In this document: piece by piece, positions 28,539-38,500 of the stretch
How positions within the stretch are numbered: the stretch's first letter is position 1
Layout: each line of letters starts with the position of its first letter
From: Lachnoanaerobaculum gingivalis
GTDB taxonomy: Bacteria > Bacillota > Clostridia > Lachnospirales > Lachnospiraceae
DNA: 64,000 nt
Assembly: GCF_003862475.1 (NCBI RefSeq)
Contig: NZ_RRCO01000002.1
Span: 124,001-188,000 of the forward strand
Direction of reading: 5' to 3'
The notes under the pieces: model-generated
Seen by the model: only the letters and a program-made list of their open reading frames with translations
Told to the model about the DNA's origin: nothing
Databases searched by the model: none
Position numbers and translations under genes: made by a program

Positions 28539-29291
28539 ATGATTAGATTTATTTTGGTAGCATTATGTCTACTTTTATACTTGGTACTTTTTATACCTAC
28601 AATGCTTGTTTTACTTATAATAAAAAGGTTTAAACCTGCTACTTCTTCTACTTCTTCTACTATTGCACAAACAATGGTGCGTATAACTTTCAGACTCTTA
28701 CTGTTTTTGGCCGGGGCAAAAGTGGAAGTAAGAGGGCGTGAAAATATTCCAAAAGACGGAGGCGTTTTATTTGTAAGTAATCATAGAAGTTATTTTGATA
28801 TACTTGCAGGATATGCATATACTTATAAACCGCTCGGTTTTGTGGCAAAGTATGAAATGATAAAGGTTCCGCTTCTTAAACAGTGGATGGATTTGCTCAA
28901 TTGCCTTTTCTTAAACAGGAAAGATATAAAACATGGACTTAAGACAATATTACTGGGTGTAGAAAAAGTTAAATCAGGTATTTCGATATGGATTTGTCCT
29001 GAGGGAACAAGAAACTTAAATGATGATGTCACAAATGTAAAGGATTTTAAAGAAGGCTCATTGAAGATAGCTGAAAAAGGAAAGGTACCAGTTATACCTG
29101 TAGCTATTTACGGTACATATGAGATATGGGAACAGCATTTACCTTTTATGAAAAAGAGCAATGTAATAATTGAGTATGGTGAGCCGATAATAATATCGGA
29201 ATTGTCCGATGAGGAGAAGAAAAAGCTTGGTGCATATGCAAGAAATAAAATTGTAAATATGCTTGAAAACATGGTGAAAGAAAAAAGATAA
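28539..29291 (+). CDS. plsC: 1-acyl-sn-glycerol-3-phosphate acyltransferase
   Basis: Makes phosphatidic acid by acylating lysophosphatidate. The 250-residue chain has an N-terminal membrane helix, the NHRSYFD catalytic motif (HxxxxD) and ICPEGTRN substrate-binding motif. A run of Ser/Thr codons (about residues 31-38) is a simple repeat. It follows cls and precedes pheA by 15 bases, consistent with one long transcript. Confidence 0.93.
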   Translation: MIRFILVALCLLLYLVLFIPTMLVLLIIKRFKPATSSTSSTIAQTMVRITFRLLLFLAGAKVEVRGRENIPKDGGVLFVSNHRSYFDILAGYAYTYKPLGFVAKYEMIKVPLLKQWMDLLNCLFLNRKDIKHGLKTILLGVEKVKSGISIWICPEGTRNLNDDVTNVKDFKEGSLKIAEKGKVPVIPVAIYGTYEIWEQHLPFMKKSNVIIEYGEPIIISELSDEEKKKLGAYARNKIVNMLENMVKEKR

Positions 29292-29306
29292 AACTTTGGG
29301 AGTACT

Positions 29307-30197
29307 ATGCAAAGACTTGAGGAAATAAAATTTGATGATATGCCAAGCGGATTTAAATGCAAAGAATATATGGATTCCGATATAAAAAAAATAGTGTATC
29401 AGGGTGTGGAAGGTGCGTATTCACATATAGTAACACAGACATTATTTCCGGATGCAGATACAGAGAATGTAAATACTTTTGAAGATGCTATAAATTCAGT
29501 TTTAAACGGTGAGGCGTCATACTGTGTTGTACCGATTGAGAATTCATCTGCCGGTATTGTTACAGATATTTTCGATTTGCTTTTAAAAAAAGATGTAGTA
29601 ATTGTGGCGGAATATGATTTACATATCAGCCACTGTCTTTTGGGTATAAAGGGTGCAAGCTTTTTTGATATTAAAATAGTATATTCACATCCACAGGCTT
29701 TAATGCAATGTGCTTCTTATTTAAAAGAACATCCTGAATGGAGTCAGATTAGTCTTTTAAACACTGCCGTATCTGCAAAAAAAGTAAAAAATGAAGGCAA
29801 GATTGAGCAGGCGGCAATTGCTTCCGAGCTTTCAGCAAAACTTTACGGTCTGAATATTTTAGACAGGGGAATTAACAGAAATTCCAATAATACCACAAGA
29901 TTTGTAGTATTAAGTAAGGAAAAGATTTTTTCGAAAGCCTCAAATAAACTTAGCCTTATATTGGAACTTCCACATGAAAAAGGTATGCTGTATAATATTC
30001 TCGGAATATTTGTTTTAAACGGATTGAATCTTTTAAAGATAGAATCAAGACCTATAGCGGAGAAAACATTTGAGTACAGATTTTTTATAGATATTGAGGC
30101 AAATCTAAACTCGGCAAATGTTTCAAATGTACTTGAAATACTTAAAAATAAAGTGCCATTTTTAAAGATTTTGGGAAACTATTGTTCAAATAATTAA
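29307..30197 (+). CDS. pheA: Prephenate dehydratase
   Basis: Converts prephenate to phenylpyruvate in phenylalanine synthesis. The 296-residue protein has a roughly 28-residue N-terminal extension, the PDT domain from YQGVEGAYSH to the catalytic NNTTRFVVLSKE region, and a C-terminal ACT domain with LNLLKIESRP, the ESRP motif of phenylalanine feedback control. The extension is not long enough for chorismate mutase. The genomic neighbours are unrelated in function. Confidence 0.93.
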   Translation: MQRLEEIKFDDMPSGFKCKEYMDSDIKKIVYQGVEGAYSHIVTQTLFPDADTENVNTFEDAINSVLNGEASYCVVPIENSSAGIVTDIFDLLLKKDVVIVAEYDLHISHCLLGIKGASFFDIKIVYSHPQALMQCASYLKEHPEWSQISLLNTAVSAKKVKNEGKIEQAAIASELSAKLYGLNILDRGINRNSNNTTRFVVLSKEKIFSKASNKLSLILELPHEKGMLYNILGIFVLNGLNLLKIESRPIAEKTFEYRFFIDIEANLNSANVSNVLEILKNKVPFLKILGNYCSNN

Positions 30198-30216
30198 TGT
30201 AGCTTAAGGGGGAAAT

Positions 30217-31488
30217 ATGTACAGCATAAAAACATGCAAAGATTCAAAGATAGATGATTTGATATTATATAGAGACTTGAAGTTTGAAGACACAATAAGA
30301 ATGTTTTGTGCTTTGGATAAGAACAGCACAAATGTAAGTAAAACCATATCAAAGATGCTTGAAGTTGCAGGTGAGTACGGCCTTCACGGGAATCTTTGGG
30401 CTAATATACTTGCATTGGCACTTGCATACAATGAGAATGTATACTCAAAAGCTACAGAGATTGTAGGTAAAACTTCAGGAAGTATAAATACCTTTGCAAT
30501 ACATGATTTTAGAATATTAAGAGAGTTGATTCATTTTATACCTAATATTAACGGTGATTTATTAAAAGAGATATATAATTATGAAGGTAACGGGAGAGAT
30601 TCAAAGCTTGTAAACACCAGAGTAAGAGACAGAATTCTAAGACTTTCAAAGCAACTTATGGAGGCGGACTCAGACAATGAGTTTAAAGATATAATAACTG
30701 AATTTTATAAGGAATACGGTGTAGGAAAGTTCGGTTTGAATAAAGCTTTTCGTATAGAAGAAGGTACGGATTTAAAGACTGCAAATATAATACCTATAAC
30801 CAGAGTCGAGCATGTTTATTTGAATGATATAATAGGCTATGATCTTCAAAAGAAAAAGCTTATAGAAAATACAGAGAGTTTTATAAAGGGTAAGCCTGCA
30901 AATAACTGTTTATTGTACGGAGATGCGGGAACCGGAAAATCTTCAAGTGTAAAAGCTATTGTAAACGAGTACTATGATAAAGGTCTTAGGATTATTGAGA
31001 TCTACAAGCATCAATTCAGATATTTGTCAGATATACTTGAGCAGCTTAAAGACAGGAATTATAAGTTTATCATATATATGGATGATTTAAGCTTTGAAGA
31101 GTCGGAGCTTGAATACAAGTATTTAAAGGCGATTCTTGAAGGAGGATTTGGAAGAAGACCTGAGAATGTGTTGATATATGCTACAAGTAACAGAAGACAT
31201 CTTATCAGAGAAAGTTTCAGAGATAAGACTGAAACAGATGAAGAACTTCATACAAGAGATACTGTTGAGGAGAAGCTTTCATTATCTGCAAGATTCGGTG
31301 AAAAAATCTATTACGGTTCACCTGATAAAAAAGAGTTTAACTCTATTGTACTTGCTTTGGCAAAGAAGCATAATATAGATATGGATGAGAGTGAAATACT
31401 TTCAAAAGCCAACATGTGGGAATTGTCTCATGGTGGTATGTCCGGAAGAAGTGCAACACAATTTATAACTTATTTACAGAGTCAATAG
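30217..31488 (+). CDS. DUF815 AAA-type ATPase
   Basis: Putative ATP-binding protein (423 residues) of the DUF815 family. The Walker A motif GDAGTGKSS begins at Gly235; YKFIIYMDDLSFEE is the Walker B strand, and LIYATSNRRHLIRESF carries sensor 1. The N-terminal 190 residues are helical and specific to the family. The family resembles the AAA domain of helicase loaders but has no proven role. It is tightly linked to Ppx and Ppk downstream (14 bases to the next gene). Confidence 0.85.
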   Translation: MYSIKTCKDSKIDDLILYRDLKFEDTIRMFCALDKNSTNVSKTISKMLEVAGEYGLHGNLWANILALALAYNENVYSKATEIVGKTSGSINTFAIHDFRILRELIHFIPNINGDLLKEIYNYEGNGRDSKLVNTRVRDRILRLSKQLMEADSDNEFKDIITEFYKEYGVGKFGLNKAFRIEEGTDLKTANIIPITRVEHVYLNDIIGYDLQKKKLIENTESFIKGKPANNCLLYGDAGTGKSSSVKAIVNEYYDKGLRIIEIYKHQFRYLSDILEQLKDRNYKFIIYMDDLSFEESELEYKYLKAILEGGFGRRPENVLIYATSNRRHLIRESFRDKTETDEELHTRDTVEEKLSLSARFGEKIYYGSPDKKEFNSIVLALAKKHNIDMDESEILSKANMWELSHGGMSGRSATQFITYLQSQ

Positions 31489-31501
31489 ACTTGGAGAGCG
31501 T

Positions 31502-33016
31502 ATGGGAAAGAGTGAGATAAAATATTTTGCGGCGATTGATGTAGGCTCATTTGAGCTTGAACTTGGAATTTATGAGATAAGTAAATCAGGAATAAAGAGA
31601 ATTGATTATGTCAAGCATACTATTGCGCTTGGCAGTGATACCTACAAATTCGGTAAGATCAGTTATGAAATGATAGATGAGCTATGTGATATTTTATCGG
31701 ATTTTAAGAAAATAATGCATAGCTATAAGGTGGATGCGTATAAGGCATATGCGACCAGCGCCATGAGAGAAGCCTCAAACAATATGCAGGTGCTTGACCA
31801 GATAAAGGTAAGAGCCGGGATTGATATAAGTATAATATCAAACTCAGAGCAAAGATTTATCAATTATATGTCGATTGATTCAAAAGGTGAGCTCTTTGAG
31901 AAATATATAAAGAGCGGTACCGCTATTGCCGATGTCGGATTTGGAAGTATGCAGCTTACTCTTTATGATAACGGTGCAATACAGAGCACGCAAAATTTAT
32001 CACTTGGAGTTTTAAGACTTCGAGAGATGGTGGAAGAGATTGATAATATCAATGAAAAAAAGCATAATGTACTTACAGAGCTTATAGATAACGACCTTAA
32101 TACATTTAAGAAAATTTATCTTAAGAATAAAAAAGTAAAGACTATAATCGGTATCGGAGAACCTCTTATGTATGTATTCAGATATATGGATCATAAATCA
32201 TCAGATATGATAATAGATTATGAGAGATTTATTGAATTATTTGATAGAATACGCGGAAAGAGTGTTGAGGAAATAGAGAATATACTTGGTGTAAGTAAAA
32301 ATTATGCAAAGATGATTTTGCCGAGTGTACTTATTTTTCAAAGAATTTTTGATCTTTTTAATGCTAAGGAAATATGGATGCCGGGTACGCTTTTAATAGA
32401 CGGTATTGCGGCAGAATATGCAAAGAAAACCGGAATCATAAGTGTAGGTCATAATTTTGAAGAAGATATAATTGCGGCATCAAAAAATCTTGCAAAAAGA
32501 TACAGAGGAAACAGCAAACACAACAGTGCGGTGGAAAAGAACGCTCTTCTTATATTTGATGCCATAAAGGAGGTCAGCGGTTTAACGGAAAGAGACAGGC
32601 TCTTGGTACAAATAGCCGCGATACTTCATAATATCGGTAAGTTTATAAATATGAAAAACAGTGATACGGCCACCTACAATATCATTTCATCAGGAGAGAT
32701 TATAGGTATATCTCATGATGAGAGAATGCTTATGGCGGAAATATCAAACATTGATAATGAAGAAAATATTTATAACAAAAGAGATATCAGGCTTGCAAAA
32801 TTAAGTGCAATACTGCAAATGGCAAATGCACTTGACAGATCTCATAAGCAGAAAATAAAGAATTTTACATTGAAATTAGATGAAAATAAGCTGAAACTTG
32901 AAGTGAATTACATGGGTGATTTGAGTCTTGAAATACTAAGTTTTAATTCTCACAGAGATTTCTTTAGAGAAATCTTCGGAATAGAATTTATTTTGAAACA
33001 GATAAGAACTTTTTGA
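31502..33016 (+). CDS. Ppx/GppA-type phosphatase with HD-like C-terminus
   Basis: Exopolyphosphatase/guanosine pentaphosphatase family protein (504 residues), with an actin-like fold: FAAIDVGSFELELGIYE, YATSAMREASN and the ADVGFGSMQLTLYD phosphate loop. The C-terminal region (about 330-500) is HD-like, with LHNIGKF in which the usual HD pair is His-Asn, so that metal site may be inactive. Followed after nine bases by ppk, so synthesis and breakdown of polyphosphate (or pppGpp) are encoded together. Confidence 0.88.
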   Translation: MGKSEIKYFAAIDVGSFELELGIYEISKSGIKRIDYVKHTIALGSDTYKFGKISYEMIDELCDILSDFKKIMHSYKVDAYKAYATSAMREASNNMQVLDQIKVRAGIDISIISNSEQRFINYMSIDSKGELFEKYIKSGTAIADVGFGSMQLTLYDNGAIQSTQNLSLGVLRLREMVEEIDNINEKKHNVLTELIDNDLNTFKKIYLKNKKVKTIIGIGEPLMYVFRYMDHKSSDMIIDYERFIELFDRIRGKSVEEIENILGVSKNYAKMILPSVLIFQRIFDLFNAKEIWMPGTLLIDGIAAEYAKKTGIISVGHNFEEDIIAASKNLAKRYRGNSKHNSAVEKNALLIFDAIKEVSGLTERDRLLVQIAAILHNIGKFINMKNSDTATYNIISSGEIIGISHDERMLMAEISNIDNEENIYNKRDIRLAKLSAILQMANALDRSHKQKIKNFTLKLDENKLKLEVNYMGDLSLEILSFNSHRDFFREIFGIEFILKQIRTF

Positions 33017-33034
33017 TAGGAAGGAGTGGCTATT

Positions 33035-35203
33035 ATGGAAAAGTTTGATAATGTAGAATATTTTACAAACAGGGAGCTGTCCTGGCTGAAGTTCAATATC
33101 AGAGTTTTAAATGAAGCTGAGGATGATGATGTTAAACTTTTTGAAAGATTGAAATTTTTAAGTATAACATCTTCAAATCTTGATGAGTTCTTTATGGTAA
33201 GGATTGCTTCATTAAAAGATATGGTGGATGCTGATTATAAGAAAAAAGATATCTCGGGAATGAGTGCGGATAAGCAACTTGGTATACTGACTAAGGAGAC
33301 TCACGATTTTGTTAAAAAGCAGTACGAGGTTTATAACAAATCTTTGGTTCCGCTTTTAAAGAAGGAAAATCTGCATATAATAAGTCATGATGATGAACTT
33401 GATGCAAATGAAAAAAAATTCATCAATGAATATTTTGACGAGTTTGTATACCCCGTGCTTACACCTATGGCTGTAGATGCTTCAAGACCTTTTCCACTTG
33501 TCAGAAATAAGACTTTAAATATTGCGGCTCTGATAAGAAAAAGAAAAGAAGAGACATCAAAAAAGAAGAAAAAGGATGTATATCTTGGAAATGTAGACAA
33601 AGATATGGACTTTGCAATGGTGCAGGTGCCGTCAGTACTTCCGAGAATTGTGGAGATACCTACAGAGTCCGAGGAGAGAAAGATAATTTATCTTGAGGAT
33701 ATTATAGAGAAAAATATTGATAAACTTTTCTTAAATTATGAAGTAATATCCGCAGCAACATTCAGAGTAATGAGAAATGCTGAGTTTAAGCTTGATGAGG
33801 ATGATGCATCGGATCTGTTGGAGGAAATAAAGAAAAAACTTAAGAAGAGACAGTGGGGAGAGGCCATAAGACTTGAAGCCGAAGAAAGAATGGATGCAAG
33901 CCTTTTAAATTTTCTAAAGAATGAGTTGAATGTTGATGAAGAGGATATATTTAAGATAAACGGACCTCTGGATTTGACAGTTCTGATGAAGATATATTCT
34001 CTTGAAGGTTTTGATAGGCTAAAGGATAAAAAGCATGTTCCTGTAATGAACCAAAGGCTTATAGACTGTGAGGATATATTTGAGGAGATAAAAAAGAAGG
34101 ATATTTTGCTTTCACATCCATATGAGAGTTTTGATCCGGTGATAGATTTTGTATCAAAGGCGGCGGCGGATAAAAATGTTCTTGCTATAAAGCAGACTTT
34201 ATACAGAGTCAGCGGAAATTCACCTATTATCAAGGCGCTTGCAAATGCTGCCGATAACGGTAAGCAGGTTACGGTTTTGGTGGAGCTTAAGGCAAGATTT
34301 GATGAGGAGAATAATATCAACTGGGCAAGGATGCTTGAAAAAGCAGGCTGTCATGTAATTTACGGACTTGTAGGATTAAAGACGCACTCAAAGATAACTC
34401 TGGTTGTAAGAAGGGAAGAGGACGGTATCAGAAGATATGTGCATCTTGGTACCGGAAACTATAATGATTCTACTGCAAAGCTTTATACTGACCTTGGTAT
34501 GTTTACAGCAAGAGAAAGTTACGGTGAGGATGCTACGGCAGTTTTTAACATGCTCAGCGGATATTCGGAGCCGCCTTTCTGGAAAAGATATGTGGTTGCA
34601 CCGCTTTGGATGAAGGATATATTCTTAAAAAAGATTAGCCAATGCGAAGAGGCCGCCAAAAGAGGATCCGAGGTAAGAATCATAGCAAAGATGAACTCGC
34701 TTTCTGATAAGGATATTATATGCGCACTGTATTCGGCAAGCTGTGCAGGAGTAAAAATAGATTTGATTGTCAGAGGTATATGCTGTTTGAAAGTAGGCAT
34801 AAAAGGAGTCTCTGAGAATATTACAGTTAGATCTATTGTAGGAACATTCCTTGAACATGCAAGAATATTTGACTTTAGAATAGATAATGATGAAGAGATC
34901 TTTCTTGGAAGCGCCGACTGGATGAACAGAAATCTGGAAAAGAGAGTGGAGATAGTATTCCCGGTGGCGGATGAGGATATAATAAAGAGTATAAAACATT
35001 ATCTGGATGTGGAGCTGGAGGATAATGTAAAGGCGTCTATACTGTTACCTGACGGAAGATATGAGAAGCTAAAAAGAGAAGGAAATGTAAAGAAAAATTC
35101 ACAATCAATCTTTGTAAAAGAAGCTAATCAAATATATGAAAATGCTGTTAAAATAAATAAAGCAGAAGCTGATAGAACTTTTATACCTCTACAAGGAGAT
35201 TAG
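33035..35203 (+). CDS. ppk1: Polyphosphate kinase 1
   Basis: Reversibly transfers the gamma phosphate of ATP to polyphosphate. The 722-residue chain has the N-terminal FTNRELSWLKFN signature, TSSNLDEFFMVR, KQTLYRVSGNSPI, the catalytic-histidine region GLKTHSKITLVVR and HLGTGNYND. ATG at 33035 is chosen, eight bases after AAGGAG; the GTG at 33026 overlaps that site. It is the last gene of a long one-way run; no clear terminator follows. Confidence 0.95.
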   Translation: MEKFDNVEYFTNRELSWLKFNIRVLNEAEDDDVKLFERLKFLSITSSNLDEFFMVRIASLKDMVDADYKKKDISGMSADKQLGILTKETHDFVKKQYEVYNKSLVPLLKKENLHIISHDDELDANEKKFINEYFDEFVYPVLTPMAVDASRPFPLVRNKTLNIAALIRKRKEETSKKKKKDVYLGNVDKDMDFAMVQVPSVLPRIVEIPTESEERKIIYLEDIIEKNIDKLFLNYEVISAATFRVMRNAEFKLDEDDASDLLEEIKKKLKKRQWGEAIRLEAEERMDASLLNFLKNELNVDEEDIFKINGPLDLTVLMKIYSLEGFDRLKDKKHVPVMNQRLIDCEDIFEEIKKKDILLSHPYESFDPVIDFVSKAAADKNVLAIKQTLYRVSGNSPIIKALANAADNGKQVTVLVELKARFDEENNINWARMLEKAGCHVIYGLVGLKTHSKITLVVRREEDGIRRYVHLGTGNYNDSTAKLYTDLGMFTARESYGEDATAVFNMLSGYSEPPFWKRYVVAPLWMKDIFLKKISQCEEAAKRGSEVRIIAKMNSLSDKDIICALYSASCAGVKIDLIVRGICCLKVGIKGVSENITVRSIVGTFLEHARIFDFRIDNDEEIFLGSADWMNRNLEKRVEIVFPVADEDIIKSIKHYLDVELEDNVKASILLPDGRYEKLKREGNVKKNSQSIFVKEANQIYENAVKINKAEADRTFIPLQGD

Positions 35204-35307
35204 AGATGATTTAATAAATAATTTACATTTAGTAATATGTTTGTACAATAATAAGTGATATTTCTAAAATTAGCATACAAAAAATACAATGAATACACTT
35301 TATATAC

Positions 35308-35336
35308 TTGACTAAATATATATATAATTATATACT
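35308..35336 (+). promoter_or_regulatory. Promoter of the surface-protein gene
   Basis: TTGACT (35308-35313), 17-base spacer, TATACT (35331-35336). The resulting mRNA would have a leader of about 200 bases. Confidence 0.75.
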
Positions 35337-35388
35337 ACGGTATGTATCAGATACATTTTATGTAAAATATAGTTTGAATATTATTAGA

Positions 35389-35466
35389 ATCTGTCCGGTA
35401 CTTATTAAGAATTTTCCGATGTTATTAAACGAGGATTAACTTATTAAGTTGGACAGATTTTTTCAG
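35389..35466 (+). terminator. Long-range stem with U-run in leader
   Basis: AATCTGTCC and GGACAGATT pair over 53 inner bases and are followed by TTTTTTC. It looks like a terminator or attenuator upstream of the surface-protein gene. It matches no riboswitch class I know. Confidence 0.45.
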
Positions 35467-35472
35467 AATATG

Positions 35473-35490
35473 AGTTAGTATATACTAACT
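35473..35490. promoter_or_regulatory. 18-base perfect palindrome (candidate operator)
   Basis: AGTTAGTATATACTAACT reads the same on both strands. It lies between the leader stem and the ribosome site of the surface protein, a likely binding site for a dimeric regulator or an mRNA hairpin. Confidence 0.45.
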
Positions 35491-35549
35491 AAATAATATG
35501 ATGATCTTTTACATAGAAATTTTTATTTGTTCGTTTGGAGGGACGAGAC

Positions 35550-38500
35550 ATGTTTAAGCGTATTTTTAAAGTAGTATTGTGTAGTATATTAGCCACGAAT
35601 ATGGTTATGTCATCTTTTTTCTACACAAAAGTTTTGAAGCCGATTGGTGTAAGGGAAGTTGATGTGGTATCACATGCATCAACTATGGGACCACCACCTG
35701 TACCTTCTCTAAGACCCGGAAGAGGTGAAGGAGAAGATAAAGGTACAGAGGTCAGTGAATCAGATAAGAATTTGCCTTTTGAGAGTGATTTTATTGAATC
35801 ATTGGAATACAACAATTCTTATGGATATCTGATAATGCACCTTAATAAGGATTTCTTAAGTAACGGCTTTGTAAATGAGATTCAGTATATAGGTATAAAT
35901 GATGTTAAATATAGATATGAGACTGTTAATACAGACAGATCAAAATGGTATACTATATTTATACCATATAAATATCTAAACAAAGGTGAAAATATACTGT
36001 ATTTTTATATGAAGGATATTACATATAAAACATTTGTGGAACTGGGCGATGAATTTAAAAAACAAAAAATCAGCCCTAAGCTTATTGCACTTGAAAATAC
36101 AGATGGAGTGGATGTTGCCTTTAAATTAAAACTGAAACATAATAGTGACGAGGAAAGAGCGGCATTTTATGATGCTGTTAGGGGTGATTTAAAGGAAAAA
36201 ATTACTGTAAGTGAAATATTTACAATGGCAGGCAGTACAACTGAGATAGAAAAAGATAAATATGATGTAAGTATTGACGAAGATAATGATGAATTGACAA
36301 TTCAGTTTAAAAACGGTAAGAGAATATATCAGTCACTCTATATCTATGATATAGATATAGCAGTGGAAGGATTTTTAAATACCAAGGGTACAGTTATTTT
36401 ATATGAGCATGCCGATCCACTAAAGTATAACTGGGATACAAAAGGAGATAACAGTTTAAAGATAACTTACGGTGAGGGTGTAAACTCTATTTATCTGAGT
36501 GAAATAAGTGATATTGAACTTTCAGTATTGGATGAAAAAGGTGAGGCGAAAAATACAAAGACTTTGGAAGAAAATAAGGATTACAAAAAGTCCTACAGTG
36601 AATTACAGATTTTTTCAAAAGTATTTGAATCAAACAAAAAATATAGACTTTCATTATATCACCCTTCAGTTAAAACACTGAATTTGGATATTGAAAGTCC
36701 TGACCTTGCAAATGTAAAGCCGGCAAGAACATTGTGGGCTGATGATATTAAATCGGATGAAGACTTTTTAATGTCATTTGATGAAGATGATAAGGCTTGG
36801 CTTTCAGAGTTAAATAAAATAGTATTAAAGGATAGAAACGGATACAGTTATGAGATGTATCCGATAGCACAAAAGGCTATTGACGATGAAGAACACGGAT
36901 ATGAAGATGAGTATGGAGATAATCCTAATCGTTATTATGAACTTGATAAGGATAATCTTACTCTAAAAATAAATAAAAGGTATTTTAAGAATGACAGCGG
37001 AAGATTTATATTAGAGTTTAAGGCTAAGGGATATGATGACAGCAGTGTAAGCTTTTTTATAAAAAGAAGCGGAGTGTTTGGTACAAAGGATGTAAAGGTA
37101 GAGTACAGATTTTTAACAGACAGTGATTACAGTCTGGAACTTAAATCAAAAACAACTCCTAGTACATTTGTACTGCGTACATATTTTGATAAAAGAAATA
37201 ACAATGCTCCAAGGTCGGAAAGTAAGATTACTGTAAAGGATCAAACTACAGGAGATTTTAAAGTCTTAAAGCCGGGACCAAATGAGGATTTTTGGTCAGA
37301 GTATGCCGGAGGAAATGTATTAAAGATCTTCGCAAAGAATTTTATTGCAGATCATACATATACTGTTATATTGCAAAATAATGATTATCCTACAGTTGTT
37401 TTAAAGGATATTGTAGCACCTTCAGAGCTTATAGGAGAGTTAAAGGAGCCTTCAGTCAAAGTAAAATCTGTTGTAAAAGGAAATCCGGTTGTAATATCTT
37501 CAAATAAAGAATATGTGGATGCTATACAGTCTATAAAAATATCAAATGACAGGGGATACAGCACTACAAAAACTGATGGATTTGTAAAAAATAATGATAA
37601 GGTATCTCTGGATTTTGAAGATTGGAGAAAGTCTGCAGGTATTCTTGAGACTGTAGGTAGTTTCTCAATGACAATATCCGCTAAAGGATATAAAGATGCA
37701 AATATTGATTTTGCTATAAAGGATACCAATATTACATTTGAGGTAGAAAAAGATCCGGATAAGAAGAATATAGCTGTTAATTTCTCACAGGGAAAATTGC
37801 CTGAGTATGGCTATACAGATTCATTGGCCTATGTGGAACTAAATAACAAAAAACTTAGTAAGACACAGTACACAAGATCAGCTCTTGGCAGTACATTACT
37901 TATAAATGAAAGACTACTTTTAGATGGTGAAAATAAACTGATATTAAAGTCAACTTTATATGATAATATCGAAGTAAAATTTGATTTTGACAATGAGAAG
38001 CTTAGAAGTGAAAAGGAAGCACTTTTAGAAAAGGTTTCTACACCATCAAATGCAAGGAAATTAAGAAATTCACAGGTGAAAGCACTACAATCTAAGATAG
38101 AGAATGCAAAAACTCTTAGAGAACTTAGAAGTGCAGGAATTGACCTTGATGTAGCTATATTTGGATCAATTCAAGCAAAACTTAATTTGAAAGAAGAAAT
38201 ACTTGAAAAGATAAATTCTTCAGAGATTAATGAGGTTGAAAAAGAACGTTTGATTGATGAGGTAAATTCAGCAAGTGATTTACAAGATTTGATAGAATTG
38301 GAAGATAGAGTAGATGATATTTTAGCAAAATATATTGCTAAAGAAGAGGAGCAAAAAACTCCACCTATAAATAAAGAAGATGAAAAAGACTTATCTACAA
38401 ATACAAATGAGGAACAAAAAACAGACTCAAATACAGTGATAGCAGGAGATTCCAAATCAGATAAAACTGATATAAAACATGATGAAAATACAATTACTGA

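Larger units (their letters stand above)
35204..35549 (+). other. Structured 346-base leader before the surface protein
   Basis: Gene-free stretch. It holds a promoter (35308), a short dyad (ATGTATC at 35342-35348 with GATACAT at 35350-35356), a long-range stem closed by AATCTGTCC at 35389-35397 and GGACAGATT at 35451-35459 followed by six T bases, a direct repeat CTTATTAAG (35401 and 35440), and a perfect 18-base palindrome at 35473-35490. The first 100 bases are AT-rich with nothing recognised. Confidence 0.6.

Noticed and set aside
35389-35466. A known riboswitch in the leader of the surface-protein gene
   Set aside because: The paired segment has no conserved core that I recognise from c-di-GMP, preQ1, purine, SAM, TPP or cobalamin classes; kept as an unexplained stem only.
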